NCBI GenBank assembly: GCA_009926625.1
Contig: RFON01000009.1
Coordinates: forward strand, 1-64,000
Source of the DNA: Planctomycetota bacterium
GTDB lineage: Bacteria; Planctomycetota; Phycisphaerae; Phycisphaerales; SM1A02
DNA length: 64,000 nucleotides
Direction: 5' to 3'
A program made the position numbers and the translations under genes. Positions 1 to 8,194 of the stretch are shown piece by piece. The notes below the pieces were generated by a model, which saw only the letters and a program-made list of their open reading frames with translations, did no database searches and was not told the origin of the DNA. Numbering within the stretch: the first letter of the stretch is position 1; each line of letters begins with the position of its first letter.

Positions 1-348
1 GTCCTGTCGCTCGCGCCGCTGCTCGCCAGTTTCGAGGTATTCGCCGAAGCGGGCATCGAACGGCTCGCCGCCAAGGCGCGCGTCATGACCGCATTCATCG
101 AGATGTCACTTCGCTCGCGCGAGAGCGATCTGCGCATCATCACGCCGAGCGCCACGGCGCAGCGCGGCTGTCAACTGTCGATCGAGGTGCAAGGAACCAC
201 GGCACAGGCGCGCGCGCGATTCGAACGGCTCCTGCCACGGGGCGTGGTGTGCGACTTCCGCCACCCGCGCGTCATTCGTGCCGCGCCCGCACCGCTCTAC
301 TGCTCCTTCGGCGACTGCTGGCGCTTGATCGAAGCACTGCACGAGTGA
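1..348 (+). CDS. kynU: Kynureninase, C-terminal part (5' end outside window)
   Basis: The open frame runs in from the window edge and ends with TGA at 346-348, leaving about 115 codons. The visible piece matches the C-terminal domain of kynureninase, the PLP enzyme that cleaves kynurenine or 3-hydroxykynurenine to (3-hydroxy)anthranilate and alanine. Recognisable signatures are SLAPLLASFEVFAEAG near the edge, AKARVMTAFIE after it, and the RGCQLSI strand. The PLP lysine lies upstream and cannot be checked. The next gene is kynurenine 3-monooxygenase, 55 bases downstream, which fits the pathway. An ATG at 85 is internal and not the real start. Confidence 0.9.
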   Translation, partial: VLSLAPLLASFEVFAEAGIERLAAKARVMTAFIEMSLRSRESDLRIITPSATAQRGCQLSIEVQGTTAQARARFERLLPRGVVCDFRHPRVIRAAPAPLYCSFGDCWRLIEALHE

Positions 349-390
349 CAGCCGCTGGCTGCCTTTCGTGCCGCAACAACCGAGCACTCG

Positions 391-396
391 TACACT
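391..396 (+). promoter_or_regulatory. -10 box of a leaderless promoter for kmo
   Basis: TACACT lies 7 bases before the GTG at 404 and there is no Shine-Dalgarno. The geometry puts transcription start at or next to the start codon. This is one of eleven such sites in the window. Confidence 0.5.
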
Positions 397-403
397 TTCG
401 CCA

Positions 404-1768
404 GTGACGAAGCGAGTTGTCATTGCTGGTGCAGGGCTCGCAGGTTCCCTGCTTGCGGTCTATCTCGCGCGTGCTGGATGGCATGTTGACCTGCGTGAAC
501 GCCGCGGGGATCCGCGCAGCAAGAACTTCGTGCAGGGGCGCTCGATCAACCTGGCAATCAGCGCCCGCGGCATCAAGGCGCTGCGGCGAGCGGGGCTCGA
601 ATCGCAGGTCCTGTGCGATGCGATCCGCATGCCAGGGCGCATGATGCACTCGCGGTCGGGCGCGCTCACTTTCCAGCAGTACAGCAGCAACACCGAACAT
701 GCAATCCTGAGCATCTCGCGCAGTGCGCTCAACCTGGTGCTCTTGAACGCCGCCGCCGCCGAACCGAATGTCCGCGTCTCCTTCGACCAGCGATGCGGCG
801 AACTCGATGCCGTGCGGGGGATCGCAACCTTCGTGAACACGGTCAGCGGTTCGGAGGAACAGGTCGAGGCGGACCTCATCGTTGGCGCGGATGGCGCGTA
901 CAGCGCCGTGCGGAACGCGATGCAGCGGCGCGAGGGATTCGACTTCGAGCAGTCATGGCTCGGGCACGGATACAAGGAGATGACCATCGCACCAGTTGCG
1001 ACTGGGCCGCATGCGCCCTTCGCAATGGAACCGAACGCGCTGCACATCTGGCCTCGCGGAAGTTCGATGATGATCGCACTTCCGAATCCCGATGGGTCGT
1101 TCACCTGCACGCTCTTCTGGCCGCACCGCAGCAGCGATGGCTCTGCCGACGGCTTCGACAAGATCGCAGATCCCATCACCGGTCGTCGCCACTTCGAGCG
1201 CGAGTATGCCGATGCACTTGAACTGATGCCCACATTCGACGCGGACTTCGCTGCGAATCCCGTGGGCTGGATGCTCACCATTCGATGCCGCCCGTGGTCA
1301 TCGGGGGCGCGCGCGGTCTTGGTGGGCGATGCCGCACACGCAATCGTGCCGTTCTTCGGGCAAGGCGCGAACGCGAGCTTCGAGGACTGCGAAGCCCTGC
1401 TGGATTCACTGGAACGCCACACGACGGATGTCGGCGCCGCGATCCGCGAGTATGAGCGTGCGCGAAAGCCCAACGCCGATGCGATCGCCGAGATGGCGCT
1501 GCAGAACTTCATCGAGATGCGCGACCGCACCGCGTCGCGAGCATTCCTTGCGCGAAAGTCCGTTGAACACCTGCTGCACCGCATCGTGCCGAAGCTCTTC
1601 ACGCCGCGCTACGACATGGTCAGCTTCGACACGATTCCCTATGCCGAAGCACTTGCGAAGTCACAGCGGCAGGATGCGTGGCTCACGACGGTCGCGGTGG
1701 CTGCGCTCGGTGTTGTCGTGGCAGGCAGCGTTCTCATCGTGCGCGCACTGATGTCGGGCGGCGCATGA
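404..1768 (+). CDS. kmo: Kynurenine 3-monooxygenase
   Basis: This 454-residue flavoprotein hydroxylates L-kynurenine to 3-hydroxykynurenine using NADPH and O2. The FAD Rossmann motif GAGLAG sits at residues 9-14, GRSINLA follows at about 50, and the second FAD motif GDAAHAIVPFFGQGAN begins near residue 308. A hydrophobic C-terminal segment (about residues 426-447) looks like a single membrane anchor, as in mitochondrial KMO. An in-frame GTG at 368 would add 12 residues. I prefer GTG at 404 because TACACT lies 7 bases before it and the protein then begins right at the first beta strand. The stop overlaps the next start (ATGA), so it is coupled to the EamA permease gene. Confidence 0.92.
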   Translation: MTKRVVIAGAGLAGSLLAVYLARAGWHVDLRERRGDPRSKNFVQGRSINLAISARGIKALRRAGLESQVLCDAIRMPGRMMHSRSGALTFQQYSSNTEHAILSISRSALNLVLLNAAAAEPNVRVSFDQRCGELDAVRGIATFVNTVSGSEEQVEADLIVGADGAYSAVRNAMQRREGFDFEQSWLGHGYKEMTIAPVATGPHAPFAMEPNALHIWPRGSSMMIALPNPDGSFTCTLFWPHRSSDGSADGFDKIADPITGRRHFEREYADALELMPTFDADFAANPVGWMLTIRCRPWSSGARAVLVGDAAHAIVPFFGQGANASFEDCEALLDSLERHTTDVGAAIREYERARKPNADAIAEMALQNFIEMRDRTASRAFLARKSVEHLLHRIVPKLFTPRYDMVSFDTIPYAEALAKSQRQDAWLTTVAVAALGVVVAGSVLIVRALMSGGA

Positions 1769-2745
1769 GCCGCGCCACCGACAACCGCGAAGCGCCGTCG
1801 ACGGCGCCATCTCGTGCCACGCTGGGCATCACATGCCTGCTTCTCACGCTCGCATGCTGGTCCACCGTCCCGCTGTTCCTGCGCGACCTCTCGTCGGAAG
1901 TCGATCATTGGAGCAACAACGGCTGGCGCTACGGCGTGAGCGCATTGATCTGGCTTCCTGCGCTCGTGCTCGCTTGGCGCCGCGGACGACTCCCCACGAG
2001 AATCTGGCGGGACGCGCTGATCCCATCGCTGTTCAACATCGCTGGGCAAGCGGCGTTCACTGCTGCATTCCATGAGATGAACCCGGGACTCGTGACATTC
2101 GGTCTTCGAACCCAACTGATCTGGGTTGCGATCGGTGCGTACATGTTCGTCCCAACCGAACGCTCCATCATCAGCAGTCCGCGCTACCTCATCGGTGCCG
2201 CGATCCTCCTTGGCGGACTCTTCCCAGTGTTGCTTGGAGGCGATGCTTCGCTCGGCGGATTCAATCCGCGCGGGACCGCGCTGAGCATCTTCTGCGCGTT
2301 CAGTTACGGCATGTATGGCCTCGGCGTGCGTCGGTGCATGGCTGCCTACAACCCCATCACCGCATTCGCAGCGATCTGCCAGATCACGGCGATCGGACTG
2401 ATCGCACTCATGCTGATCTTTGGCGGTGCGGCCGGCAGCGGCGTCCCAGATCTGCCAGGCAGCGTCCTGCTGAAACTGTTCGTCAGTGCGGTCATCGGGA
2501 TCGCGCTCGGGCACATCCTGTACTACATCAGCATCGCGCGCATCGGCATCGTCATCACCAGCGGCGTCCTGCAGCTCCAACCATTCTTCGTCGGCTTGGC
2601 GAGCACGCTCATCTTCGGCGAGCGATTCGCATGGTGGCAGTGGGTGTCTGGTTCGATCGCGGTCGTCGGCGCGTTCCTCATGCTCACCTGCACGGGACCT
2701 GGGGCACGCCAGGTCAGTCTCGCCAGCTCAGAGGGATCGGACTGA
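1765..2745 (+). CDS. EamA/DMT-family permease
   Basis: This is a 326-residue, roughly ten-helix membrane protein of the drug/metabolite transporter superfamily, with two tandem EamA halves; the second half has the GVLQLQPFFVGLAS and FGERFAWWQWVSG signatures at its end. The ATG at 1765 overlaps the kmo stop. The open frame continues further upstream, but those residues are the kmo C-terminus read in another frame. It sits between kmo and a 2-aminomuconate-semialdehyde-type dehydrogenase, so transport of kynurenine, tryptophan or a related aromatic amino acid is a reasonable guess. The sequence alone does not give a substrate or direction. Confidence 0.85.
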   Translation: MSRATDNREAPSTAPSRATLGITCLLLTLACWSTVPLFLRDLSSEVDHWSNNGWRYGVSALIWLPALVLAWRRGRLPTRIWRDALIPSLFNIAGQAAFTAAFHEMNPGLVTFGLRTQLIWVAIGAYMFVPTERSIISSPRYLIGAAILLGGLFPVLLGGDASLGGFNPRGTALSIFCAFSYGMYGLGVRRCMAAYNPITAFAAICQITAIGLIALMLIFGGAAGSGVPDLPGSVLLKLFVSAVIGIALGHILYYISIARIGIVITSGVLQLQPFFVGLASTLIFGERFAWWQWVSGSIAVVGAFLMLTCTGPGARQVSLASSEGSD

Positions 2746-4274
2746 TGGCATCGAGTGCCGCGCCATCGCCCGCGTCCTATCCTGCGCGCGTGCAGCCTGC
2801 CGTGATCTGCAACTTGATCGACGGTTGCTTCCGTCCAGCGCGAGGCGGCGCCACGACTCTCGCACAGAACCCCGCAACGGGACAGACCATCGCGACCGTG
2901 CCTGACAGCACGGCCCACGATGTCAACGAAGCGGTCGCCGCCGCAGAGCGGGCATTTCCCGCCTGGTCGGTGCGCCCCGCACGCGAGCGCGCGGAATTGC
3001 TGCGGCGGCTTGCGGCGTTGGTGGAACGCGACCTCGATGCATTCGCGCTCGCAGAGAGCGAGAACACCGGCAAGCCGCTCGCGCTCGCGCGATCACTCGA
3101 TGTGCCGCGCGCAATCGCGAACCTCCGTCACTTCGCGGACGCCGTGATCGAGGACCAGCCGCAGATGTTCGAGCAGGATCTGCCGCGGGGAGTCATGCGC
3201 TCCACCGTCCTCCGCAAGCCCCTCGGTGTCGCCGCGTGCATTTCGCCTTGGAACCTTCCGCTGTACCTCTTCACTTGGAAGATCGCCCCCGCACTTGCGG
3301 CGGGCTGCACGGTCGTCGGCAAGCCGAGCGAAGTGACGCCCATCACCGCCTGGATGCTCTCGCAGCTCATGGTTGACGCTGGATTTCCTGCCGGCGTGTG
3401 CAATGTGGTGCATGGTCGTGGTCCGCTTGCGGGCGCCGCACTCGCGGCGCATCCCGATGTTGCATGCATCACCTTTACCGGCGGAACGCTGACTGGTCAG
3501 TCCATCGCGCGCGCGGCGGCAGGTTCGTTCAAGCGCACCGCTCTTGAACTTGGCGGGAAGAATGCGGCGATCGTCTGCGCCGATGCAGCCAACGACGAGC
3601 ACCTCTCGGCGACGACTGCTGGGCTGGTGCGCGCGATGTTCACCAACCAAGGCCAAGTCTGTCACTGTGCCTCGCGAATCCTGATCGAGCGCTCCTGCTG
3701 GAACCGCCTTGTGCCTGCCCTCGTGGAACGCACCCGCGCGATGCGCATCGGCGATCCACTCGATGCGGCAACGGACCTTGGTTCGCTCATTTCGGCGCCG
3801 CACTTGATGAGGGTCGCAGGCATGGTGAACGCTGCCGTCGAAGGCGGCGCGCAACTGCTCTGCGGAGGCGCGCGCGTCCCGCCTGATGCGCTTCCCGAAC
3901 GCGTGCGAAATGGTGCGTTCTTCCCACCAACTCTGCTGCAGGATGTGCCGCCTGAAGCCGATGCGAATCAAGAGGAGATCTTCGGTCCAGTTGCAACGCT
4001 CATCCCGTACTCGACCGATGCCGATGCAGTCCGAATCGCCAACGGAACGAAGTATGGACTCTCTGCCACGGTGTGGACGCCCAATGCGGAGCGCGCAACC
4101 CACATCGCGAGTGCATTGTCCGCGGGCACCGTGTGGATCAATGGCTGGATGATGCGCGACTTGCGCGTGCCGATCGGCGGCGTCCGATGCAGCGGCATCG
4201 GACGCGAGGGCGGTCAAGAGGCGCTGCACTTCTTCGCCGAACCAATGGTGGTTGTCCGCAGCACGGGAGACTGA
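2745..4274 (+). CDS. Aldehyde dehydrogenase, probably 2-aminomuconate-6-semialdehyde dehydrogenase
   Basis: This 509-residue NAD-dependent aldehyde dehydrogenase has the oxyanion-hole Asn in SPWN (Asn170), the general-base Glu in LELGGK (Glu268), the nucleophile in NQGQVC (Cys306) and the QEEIFGPV motif near residue 410. The substrate is assigned from context: kmo and kynU lie upstream and a RidA-type deaminase follows directly, as in 2-aminomuconate routes of tryptophan and 2-nitrobenzoate degraders. The family resembles ALDH8A1, AmnC and NbaE. The start ATG at 2745 overlaps the EamA stop by one base; the stop abuts the next ATG. The ring-cleaving dioxygenase and the ACMS decarboxylase are not in the window. 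Confidence 0.85.
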   Translation: MASSAAPSPASYPARVQPAVICNLIDGCFRPARGGATTLAQNPATGQTIATVPDSTAHDVNEAVAAAERAFPAWSVRPARERAELLRRLAALVERDLDAFALAESENTGKPLALARSLDVPRAIANLRHFADAVIEDQPQMFEQDLPRGVMRSTVLRKPLGVAACISPWNLPLYLFTWKIAPALAAGCTVVGKPSEVTPITAWMLSQLMVDAGFPAGVCNVVHGRGPLAGAALAAHPDVACITFTGGTLTGQSIARAAAGSFKRTALELGGKNAAIVCADAANDEHLSATTAGLVRAMFTNQGQVCHCASRILIERSCWNRLVPALVERTRAMRIGDPLDAATDLGSLISAPHLMRVAGMVNAAVEGGAQLLCGGARVPPDALPERVRNGAFFPPTLLQDVPPEADANQEEIFGPVATLIPYSTDADAVRIANGTKYGLSATVWTPNAERATHIASALSAGTVWINGWMMRDLRVPIGGVRCSGIGREGGQEALHFFAEPMVVVRSTGD

Positions 4275-4739
4275 ATGAGCAACACACCTGCAAGCGAGGT
4301 CCATTCCGCGACCGCCCCTGAGCCGCTCGGCGCCTATCCGCACGCGCGGCGTGCGGGCGCGTTCGTCTTCCTCAGCGGGATCGGCCCCCGCGTGCGCGGT
4401 TCGAGTGCCATCCCTGGCGTCGACCCCTTCGACTTCGAAGCGCAGTGCCGCAGTTGCTTCCGCAATGTGCAGGCCGTGGTTGCCGATGCTGGACTGCCCT
4501 GGAGCAGTGTGGTGGATGTGACGGTGTATCTCGTTGACATGAAGCGCGACTTCCCCACTTACAACCGCATCTACGCGGAGTACTTCGGCGGACAGGGAAA
4601 TCCAAACCCAGCGCGCACCACGCTTCAGATCGTTGCGCTGCCAACGCCGATTGCAGTCGAAGTCAAGGCGGTGTGCTACGCGCCGGCATCTGGTGCATCT
4701 CGTGCATCGGGCGCATCGGGCGCAGCGCAGCGCGAATAG
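4275..4739 (+). CDS. RidA-family protein, probable 2-aminomuconate deaminase
   Basis: This 154-residue YjgF/RidA-type trimeric enamine/imine hydrolase contains FVFLSGIGPR, the DVTVYLVDM core and ARTTLQIVALP with the conserved Arg. In this operon the natural role is hydrolysis of 2-aminomuconate to 4-oxalocrotonate (AmnD/NbaF type), removing the last nitrogen; that is inferred from neighbours. The gene begins at the base after the dehydrogenase stop. The last 18 or so residues (Ala/Ser/Gly-rich) come from a short GCATCNGGC-like tandem repeat and overlap the opposing kynB gene by 77 bases. Confidence 0.85.
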   Translation: MSNTPASEVHSATAPEPLGAYPHARRAGAFVFLSGIGPRVRGSSAIPGVDPFDFEAQCRSCFRNVQAVVADAGLPWSSVVDVTVYLVDMKRDFPTYNRIYAEYFGGQGNPNPARTTLQIVALPTPIAVEVKAVCYAPASGASRASGASGAAQRE

Positions 4740-5370
4740 GGCTGCCGTCGAAACCTTCAAGCCGCAGCGGAAGCCCGCAGAACTCGAAGTCACCTGGCGT
4801 CACGGTGCGAAGCACCAGTCCCTCGATGATCGCCACGCCACGCGCGAGAAACCGCGCGTGCGTCGGCAGGTCCTTGGAATCAGCCGTATCAACGCTTGGC
4901 GTGTCGATGCCGATCAGTCGCACCCCACGATCGGCAAGCACATCCACCAGGGTCGGCTCGAGACCGAGGAACGATCCGTCCCACTGCTCTGGGTTGGAAT
5001 ACGACCGCGTGGCAATCAGCAGGCGCTCGAAGCGCGGCTGCCAGCCAGGACCAACATCGAGATCCGCGCGCGCGACACGACCGCTTGGCGGGCGAACGCC
5101 TGCGCGCACCTGCACCACTTCGCATGGCCCCCAGTAGAGGTCCAGTGGTTGCTCGTCGATGGCGCGACCATCGCGTCCGTAGTGACTCGGCGCATCCGCA
5201 TGCGAACCAAGATGAACGGTCGCACGAAGTGCACTGAGGGTGATGTTGTCCCCCCGCTTCATGTCGAGCTTCACCTCGCGGACAATCGGCTCATCACCAG
5301 GGAACACCGCAAGGCGCGGCGAGAACAACGGCGAGATGTCGATGATGTCCGTCGCTGCGTTGGGTTGCAT
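4663..5370 (-). CDS. kynB: Kynurenine formamidase (cyclase-family hydrolase)
   Basis: This 235-residue metal-dependent hydrolase removes the formyl group from N-formylkynurenine, the second step of the pathway on the facing strand. It opens with IIDISPLFSPRLAVFPGD and carries the metal-binding HLGSHADAPSHY motif near residue 54, both hallmarks of the bacterial KynB/cyclase family. The core ends near GSPIRAALR; the remaining 18 or so residues (PMRPMHEMHQ...) are an extension read from the antisense of the RidA tail. It is the last gene of a minus-strand operon that begins with a protein kinase and starts 12 bases after the SDR stop. Confidence 0.85.
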   Translation of the reverse strand: MQPNAATDIIDISPLFSPRLAVFPGDEPIVREVKLDMKRGDNITLSALRATVHLGSHADAPSHYGRDGRAIDEQPLDLYWGPCEVVQVRAGVRPPSGRVARADLDVGPGWQPRFERLLIATRSYSNPEQWDGSFLGLEPTLVDVLADRGVRLIGIDTPSVDTADSKDLPTHARFLARGVAIIEGLVLRTVTPGDFEFCGLPLRLEGFDGSPIRAALRPMRPMHEMHQMPARSTPP

Positions 5371-5382
5371 GAGCGCCGTCCG

Positions 5383-6189
5383 TCAGGACTGGACAGCGGT
5401 GCGCCCGCCATCGACAGGGAGGTTCACGCCCGTGACATACCCACCCGCCGGCGACGCAAGGAAGAGCGCCGCCGCAGCGATTTCCGCCGGATGACCGAGC
5501 CTGCCCGCAGGAATCTGCCCGATCGCGGCGGCGCGCACTTCATCGATCGTCAGTCCACCACGGTTCGCTCGCCCTTGGAAGATCGCGTCGAGCCGCGATG
5601 TCTGGATCGAACCCGGCAGAATCGTGTTGACCGTGATGCCGTGCGGCGCGAGTTCGCCTGCGAGCGTTTTCGCCCAGTTCGCAACCGCAGCGCGCACCGT
5701 ATTTGAAACACCGAGCCCGCGTATCGGGGTCAGCACCGATGTGCTGGTGATGTTGATGATGCGCCCGTAGCCGGCAGCGCGCATCAGGGGCGCACACGCC
5801 TGCACGATCGCCTGCCCCGTCAGCAGGTGCATCTCGAAGGCGCGCGCGAAGTCCTCGGGGGCTGACTCGATCGCGCTGCCCGCGGGCGGTCCGCCCGTGT
5901 TGTGCAGCACGATGTGCAGTGCGCCTGCGCGTTCCACTTCACCTGCGACCGCGCCCTGCACACGCTTCCAATCCGCGAAGTCCGCTTCGAGGGTGGAGTG
6001 GGACGCACCCTCGCTCGTCGGCAGTTCCGCCAGCACCTTCTGCAGCCCCGCACCATTTCGCCCAAGCAGCACGACCGATGCGCCGGCGCCCGCGAACGCG
6101 AGTGCGCACGCTCGCCCGATCCCCTGCGTCGAACCACCGACAAGTGCTCGGCGACCTCGCAGCGAAAAGAGTTCACCGTGATCGCTCAT
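5383..6189 (-). CDS. SDR-family oxidoreductase with altered active site
   Basis: This 268-residue short-chain dehydrogenase fold has the cofactor motif GGSTQGIG (18-25), the NTGGP strand (97-101) where most members have NNAGG, the catalytic-region serine in ITSTS (147-151), and the PVDGGRT end. The usual Tyr-x-x-x-Lys pair is not present: the aligned segment reads SNTVR (162-166), with Ser and Arg at those positions. It may use another chemistry or be a binding protein. It is translationally coupled to the membrane protein upstream (ATGA) and followed 12 bases later by kynB, so a role near kynurenine or muconate metabolism is possible but unproven. Confidence 0.8.
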   Translation of the reverse strand: MSDHGELFSLRGRRALVGGSTQGIGRACALAFAGAGASVVLLGRNGAGLQKVLAELPTSEGASHSTLEADFADWKRVQGAVAGEVERAGALHIVLHNTGGPPAGSAIESAPEDFARAFEMHLLTGQAIVQACAPLMRAAGYGRIINITSTSVLTPIRGLGVSNTVRAAVANWAKTLAGELAPHGITVNTILPGSIQTSRLDAIFQGRANRGGLTIDEVRAAAIGQIPAGRLGHPAEIAAAALFLASPAGGYVTGVNLPVDGGRTAVQS

Positions 6190-6803
6190 GGGTGGGAGGG
6201 TAGCGCGCTTCGGCGCACGAGGGCCGCGCAGCCGCAGGCCGTGCCGATGAACGCAAGCAGCGTGAGCACCCCGTACATGCGCTCCGCCGACACATGGGTC
6301 GCGTCGAGCACCGCGCGTGTCTCAGCGGTCGCTGCAGCATCGCCGCTTGCGGCGGCGGTCCAATGCGATTGAGACTGCGAAGCAAGCGTGAGCGAAAGTT
6401 GCAGTGACACGATCGCCGCAAACAGCCCCAAGGACAGCGCGACGACGGCGACGCGCTGCAGCACGAGCGTGCCGCGCGCAGGAAGCGCTCCAAAGCGCTT
6501 TCCAGACCAACCGCCGAGCACCGTCACGAGCACCGCGGGCATCAAGAGGCTGATCCACAGCACCACATCGAACATGACGCGCGTGATCTGTCCCCCGATG
6601 AACACCGACAGCCGTTCGGACGGAATGGACGCGAGCGATTCGTCCGTCAGGCGCGCCACGCCGACTCCACGCAGGGCGGCAAACACCCAACCTGCGGCAA
6701 CGCCGGCACACACAAGCAACACCGACCAAGCACCCGCGAGCAAAGCGAAGCAGGCGACTCGCGCAGCACCAACGCGTGCCGCGGCTGGCGGATGATCGAT
6801 CAT
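6186..6803 (-). CDS. Hypothetical multi-pass membrane protein
   Basis: This 205-residue protein has about four hydrophobic segments (around 16-42, 75-98, 113-135 and 175-195) and a hydrophilic stretch between the third and fourth. I do not recognise a family with confidence; a distant likeness to DUF4149-type membrane proteins is possible. Its stop overlaps the SDR start (ATGA) and it starts 13 bases after the DUF1579 gene, so it is an operon member. No function is proposed. Confidence 0.65.
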   Translation of the reverse strand: MIDHPPAAARVGAARVACFALLAGAWSVLLVCAGVAAGWVFAALRGVGVARLTDESLASIPSERLSVFIGGQITRVMFDVVLWISLLMPAVLVTVLGGWSGKRFGALPARGTLVLQRVAVVALSLGLFAAIVSLQLSLTLASQSQSHWTAAASGDAAATAETRAVLDATHVSAERMYGVLTLLAFIGTACGCAALVRRSALPSHP

Positions 6804-6816
6804 GCGGCGCGTGCTC

Positions 6817-7713
6817 TCACGGGCCCGTTGCCGCCGTCATCATCCGCGACATGTCTTGCACCTGTCCCTGCATCGCGTTCATCTGCGCCTGCAACTGCTG
6901 ACGCTGCTGCAGCATCGCGGACAGGAGTTGCTTGTTCTCTTCCATGCTCTGTGGCGCACGAGTCACCGCGAGCCCCTGCTGCGTCTGAACGATGAAGTTG
7001 CCGCCACTTGCCGCGGCTGTCGGAGGCGCTGCGCCCTGCCCCGCCGCAGCCTGCGCGATCATCGGCGCACCAAACGGCGTGCTCGGCGCCTGCATCGCGG
7101 GCGGCGTCTGCATCCGAGTCAGGACCAACTTCACCGTGCCCGCGGGCGAATCGTCCTCCTCAAATGTCGTGTTCCAGACGATCGTGCCGTCGGGTCGGAA
7201 CATGAAGGATGTGTCGAGCGATCGACGCTTCCCGTCGGGCGTGAGCATCGGATTCGCCGAAGAAAACACCATCGCATTTGGCGCATCGTCGTACATCCCA
7301 GTCGACAGGAACATGCTGCGATCGCCGTTGGTGATCTCACTTCGCGTGAATCCGACCCCCGGCGTGAAGCCCATCACATCCATGATCTGCAGCGCTGCGC
7401 CCTCTTGGTTGTAGAGCACATGATCGCCCGCCAGAAAGACCCCGCCGAGCGTCCAGTTGAAGTGGCACTGCCCCTGAAATGGTCCCGTGCTTGCCCCATC
7501 GGCGCCCACCGTCGTCCCGCGCACTTCCCAACTGCCAACGAACAGCGTCAGCAGCGCGCGCGCCTTGGCATCGCTGATCGCTGCCTTCGTTTGTTGCACC
7601 GCCGACTGCTCACGCGCCGAACCATGAGCCGTCAGCACGAAAGCGCCCAGCAGCGCGCCGAACGCGCAGCTGACCGCACAGAGTCTCCATGGCGATCTCA
7701 AGTGTGAACTCAT
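6817..7713 (-). CDS. Secreted DUF1579-domain protein
   Basis: This 298-residue protein has an N-terminal signal-like segment (about residues 10-32). Its DUF1579 beta-barrel-type domain (about 52-190) starts with LFVGSWEVRGT and continues through GGVFLAGDHVLY and EITNGDRSMFLSTGMYDD. The last third is Ala/Gln/Pro-rich and ends in a Gln/Met coiled-coil-like segment (about 255-295). DUF1579 proteins are lipocalin-like with unknown ligands. The gene overlaps the dCMP deaminase stop by ATGA. Confidence 0.75.
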   Translation of the reverse strand: MSSHLRSPWRLCAVSCAFGALLGAFVLTAHGSAREQSAVQQTKAAISDAKARALLTLFVGSWEVRGTTVGADGASTGPFQGQCHFNWTLGGVFLAGDHVLYNQEGAALQIMDVMGFTPGVGFTRSEITNGDRSMFLSTGMYDDAPNAMVFSSANPMLTPDGKRRSLDTSFMFRPDGTIVWNTTFEEDDSPAGTVKLVLTRMQTPPAMQAPSTPFGAPMIAQAAAGQGAAPPTAAASGGNFIVQTQQGLAVTRAPQSMEENKQLLSAMLQQRQQLQAQMNAMQGQVQDMSRMMTAATGP

Positions 7714-8189
7714 GTCGATGAGGGTACCGACCGCGGCATCGTGCGGTAGCGGACTCCCGCCTCATCGAAGAGGGACTTCGCCAAGTCCGTCGAACGCTGC
7801 CAGTGCTCATCACCGCTCGCAGAAGTCTCGAAGGTGATCACTTCGGCGAGTCCCGCCTGGATGATCGCGAGAGAGCACTGCACGCACGGGCTGAATGTGG
7901 AGTACATCGTGCACCCAAGGGGACTGACGCCATTGCGGGCGCACTGCACGATCGCGTTCAACTCCGCATGGCAAATGAGGTCATACTTCACGGGGCGCAC
8001 GAGGCGATCAGGGCGATCCTCGATGCCAACCGGCAGTCCATTGAAACCCGTGCTGAGAATCTGCTTGCGCGGCGACACGATTACGGCTCCCACGCCGCGC
8101 GAAGGATCCTTGCTCCATGATGCGATCTGCGTCGCCAGGGCAAGAAAGCGCTGGTGCCAGTGATCGGGGAATGTCGCTGGAAATCCCAC
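7710..8189 (-). CDS. dCMP deaminase-type zinc deaminase
   Basis: This 159-residue cytidine/deoxycytidylate deaminase fold has the zinc His and catalytic Glu in CHAELNAI, and the two zinc cysteines in SPCVQCS. The segment KDPSRGVGAVIVSPRKQIL and GFNGLPVGIED match dCMP deaminases (ComEB type), which make dUMP for thymidylate synthesis. The GTG at 8189 lies 5 bases after the kinase stop and opens the protein just before the first helix. The frame stays open far upstream, but that part overlaps the kinase gene and has no family likeness. The 3' end is coupled by ATGA to the DUF1579 gene. Confidence 0.85.
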   Translation of the reverse strand: MGFPATFPDHWHQRFLALATQIASWSKDPSRGVGAVIVSPRKQILSTGFNGLPVGIEDRPDRLVRPVKYDLICHAELNAIVQCARNGVSPLGCTMYSTFSPCVQCSLAIIQAGLAEVITFETSASGDEHWQRSTDLAKSLFDEAGVRYRTMPRSVPSST

Positions 8190-8194
8190 GTGCG

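Noticed and set aside
368-403. GTG at 368 as the start of kmo
   Set aside because: It would add 12 non-conserved residues, and TACACT lies only 7 bases before GTG 404, where the FAD strand begins.
3093-4793. Long open frame antisense to the aldehyde dehydrogenase and RidA genes
   Set aside because: The translated product is low-complexity Arg/His/Ala sequence; the plus-strand proteins have catalytic motifs in place.
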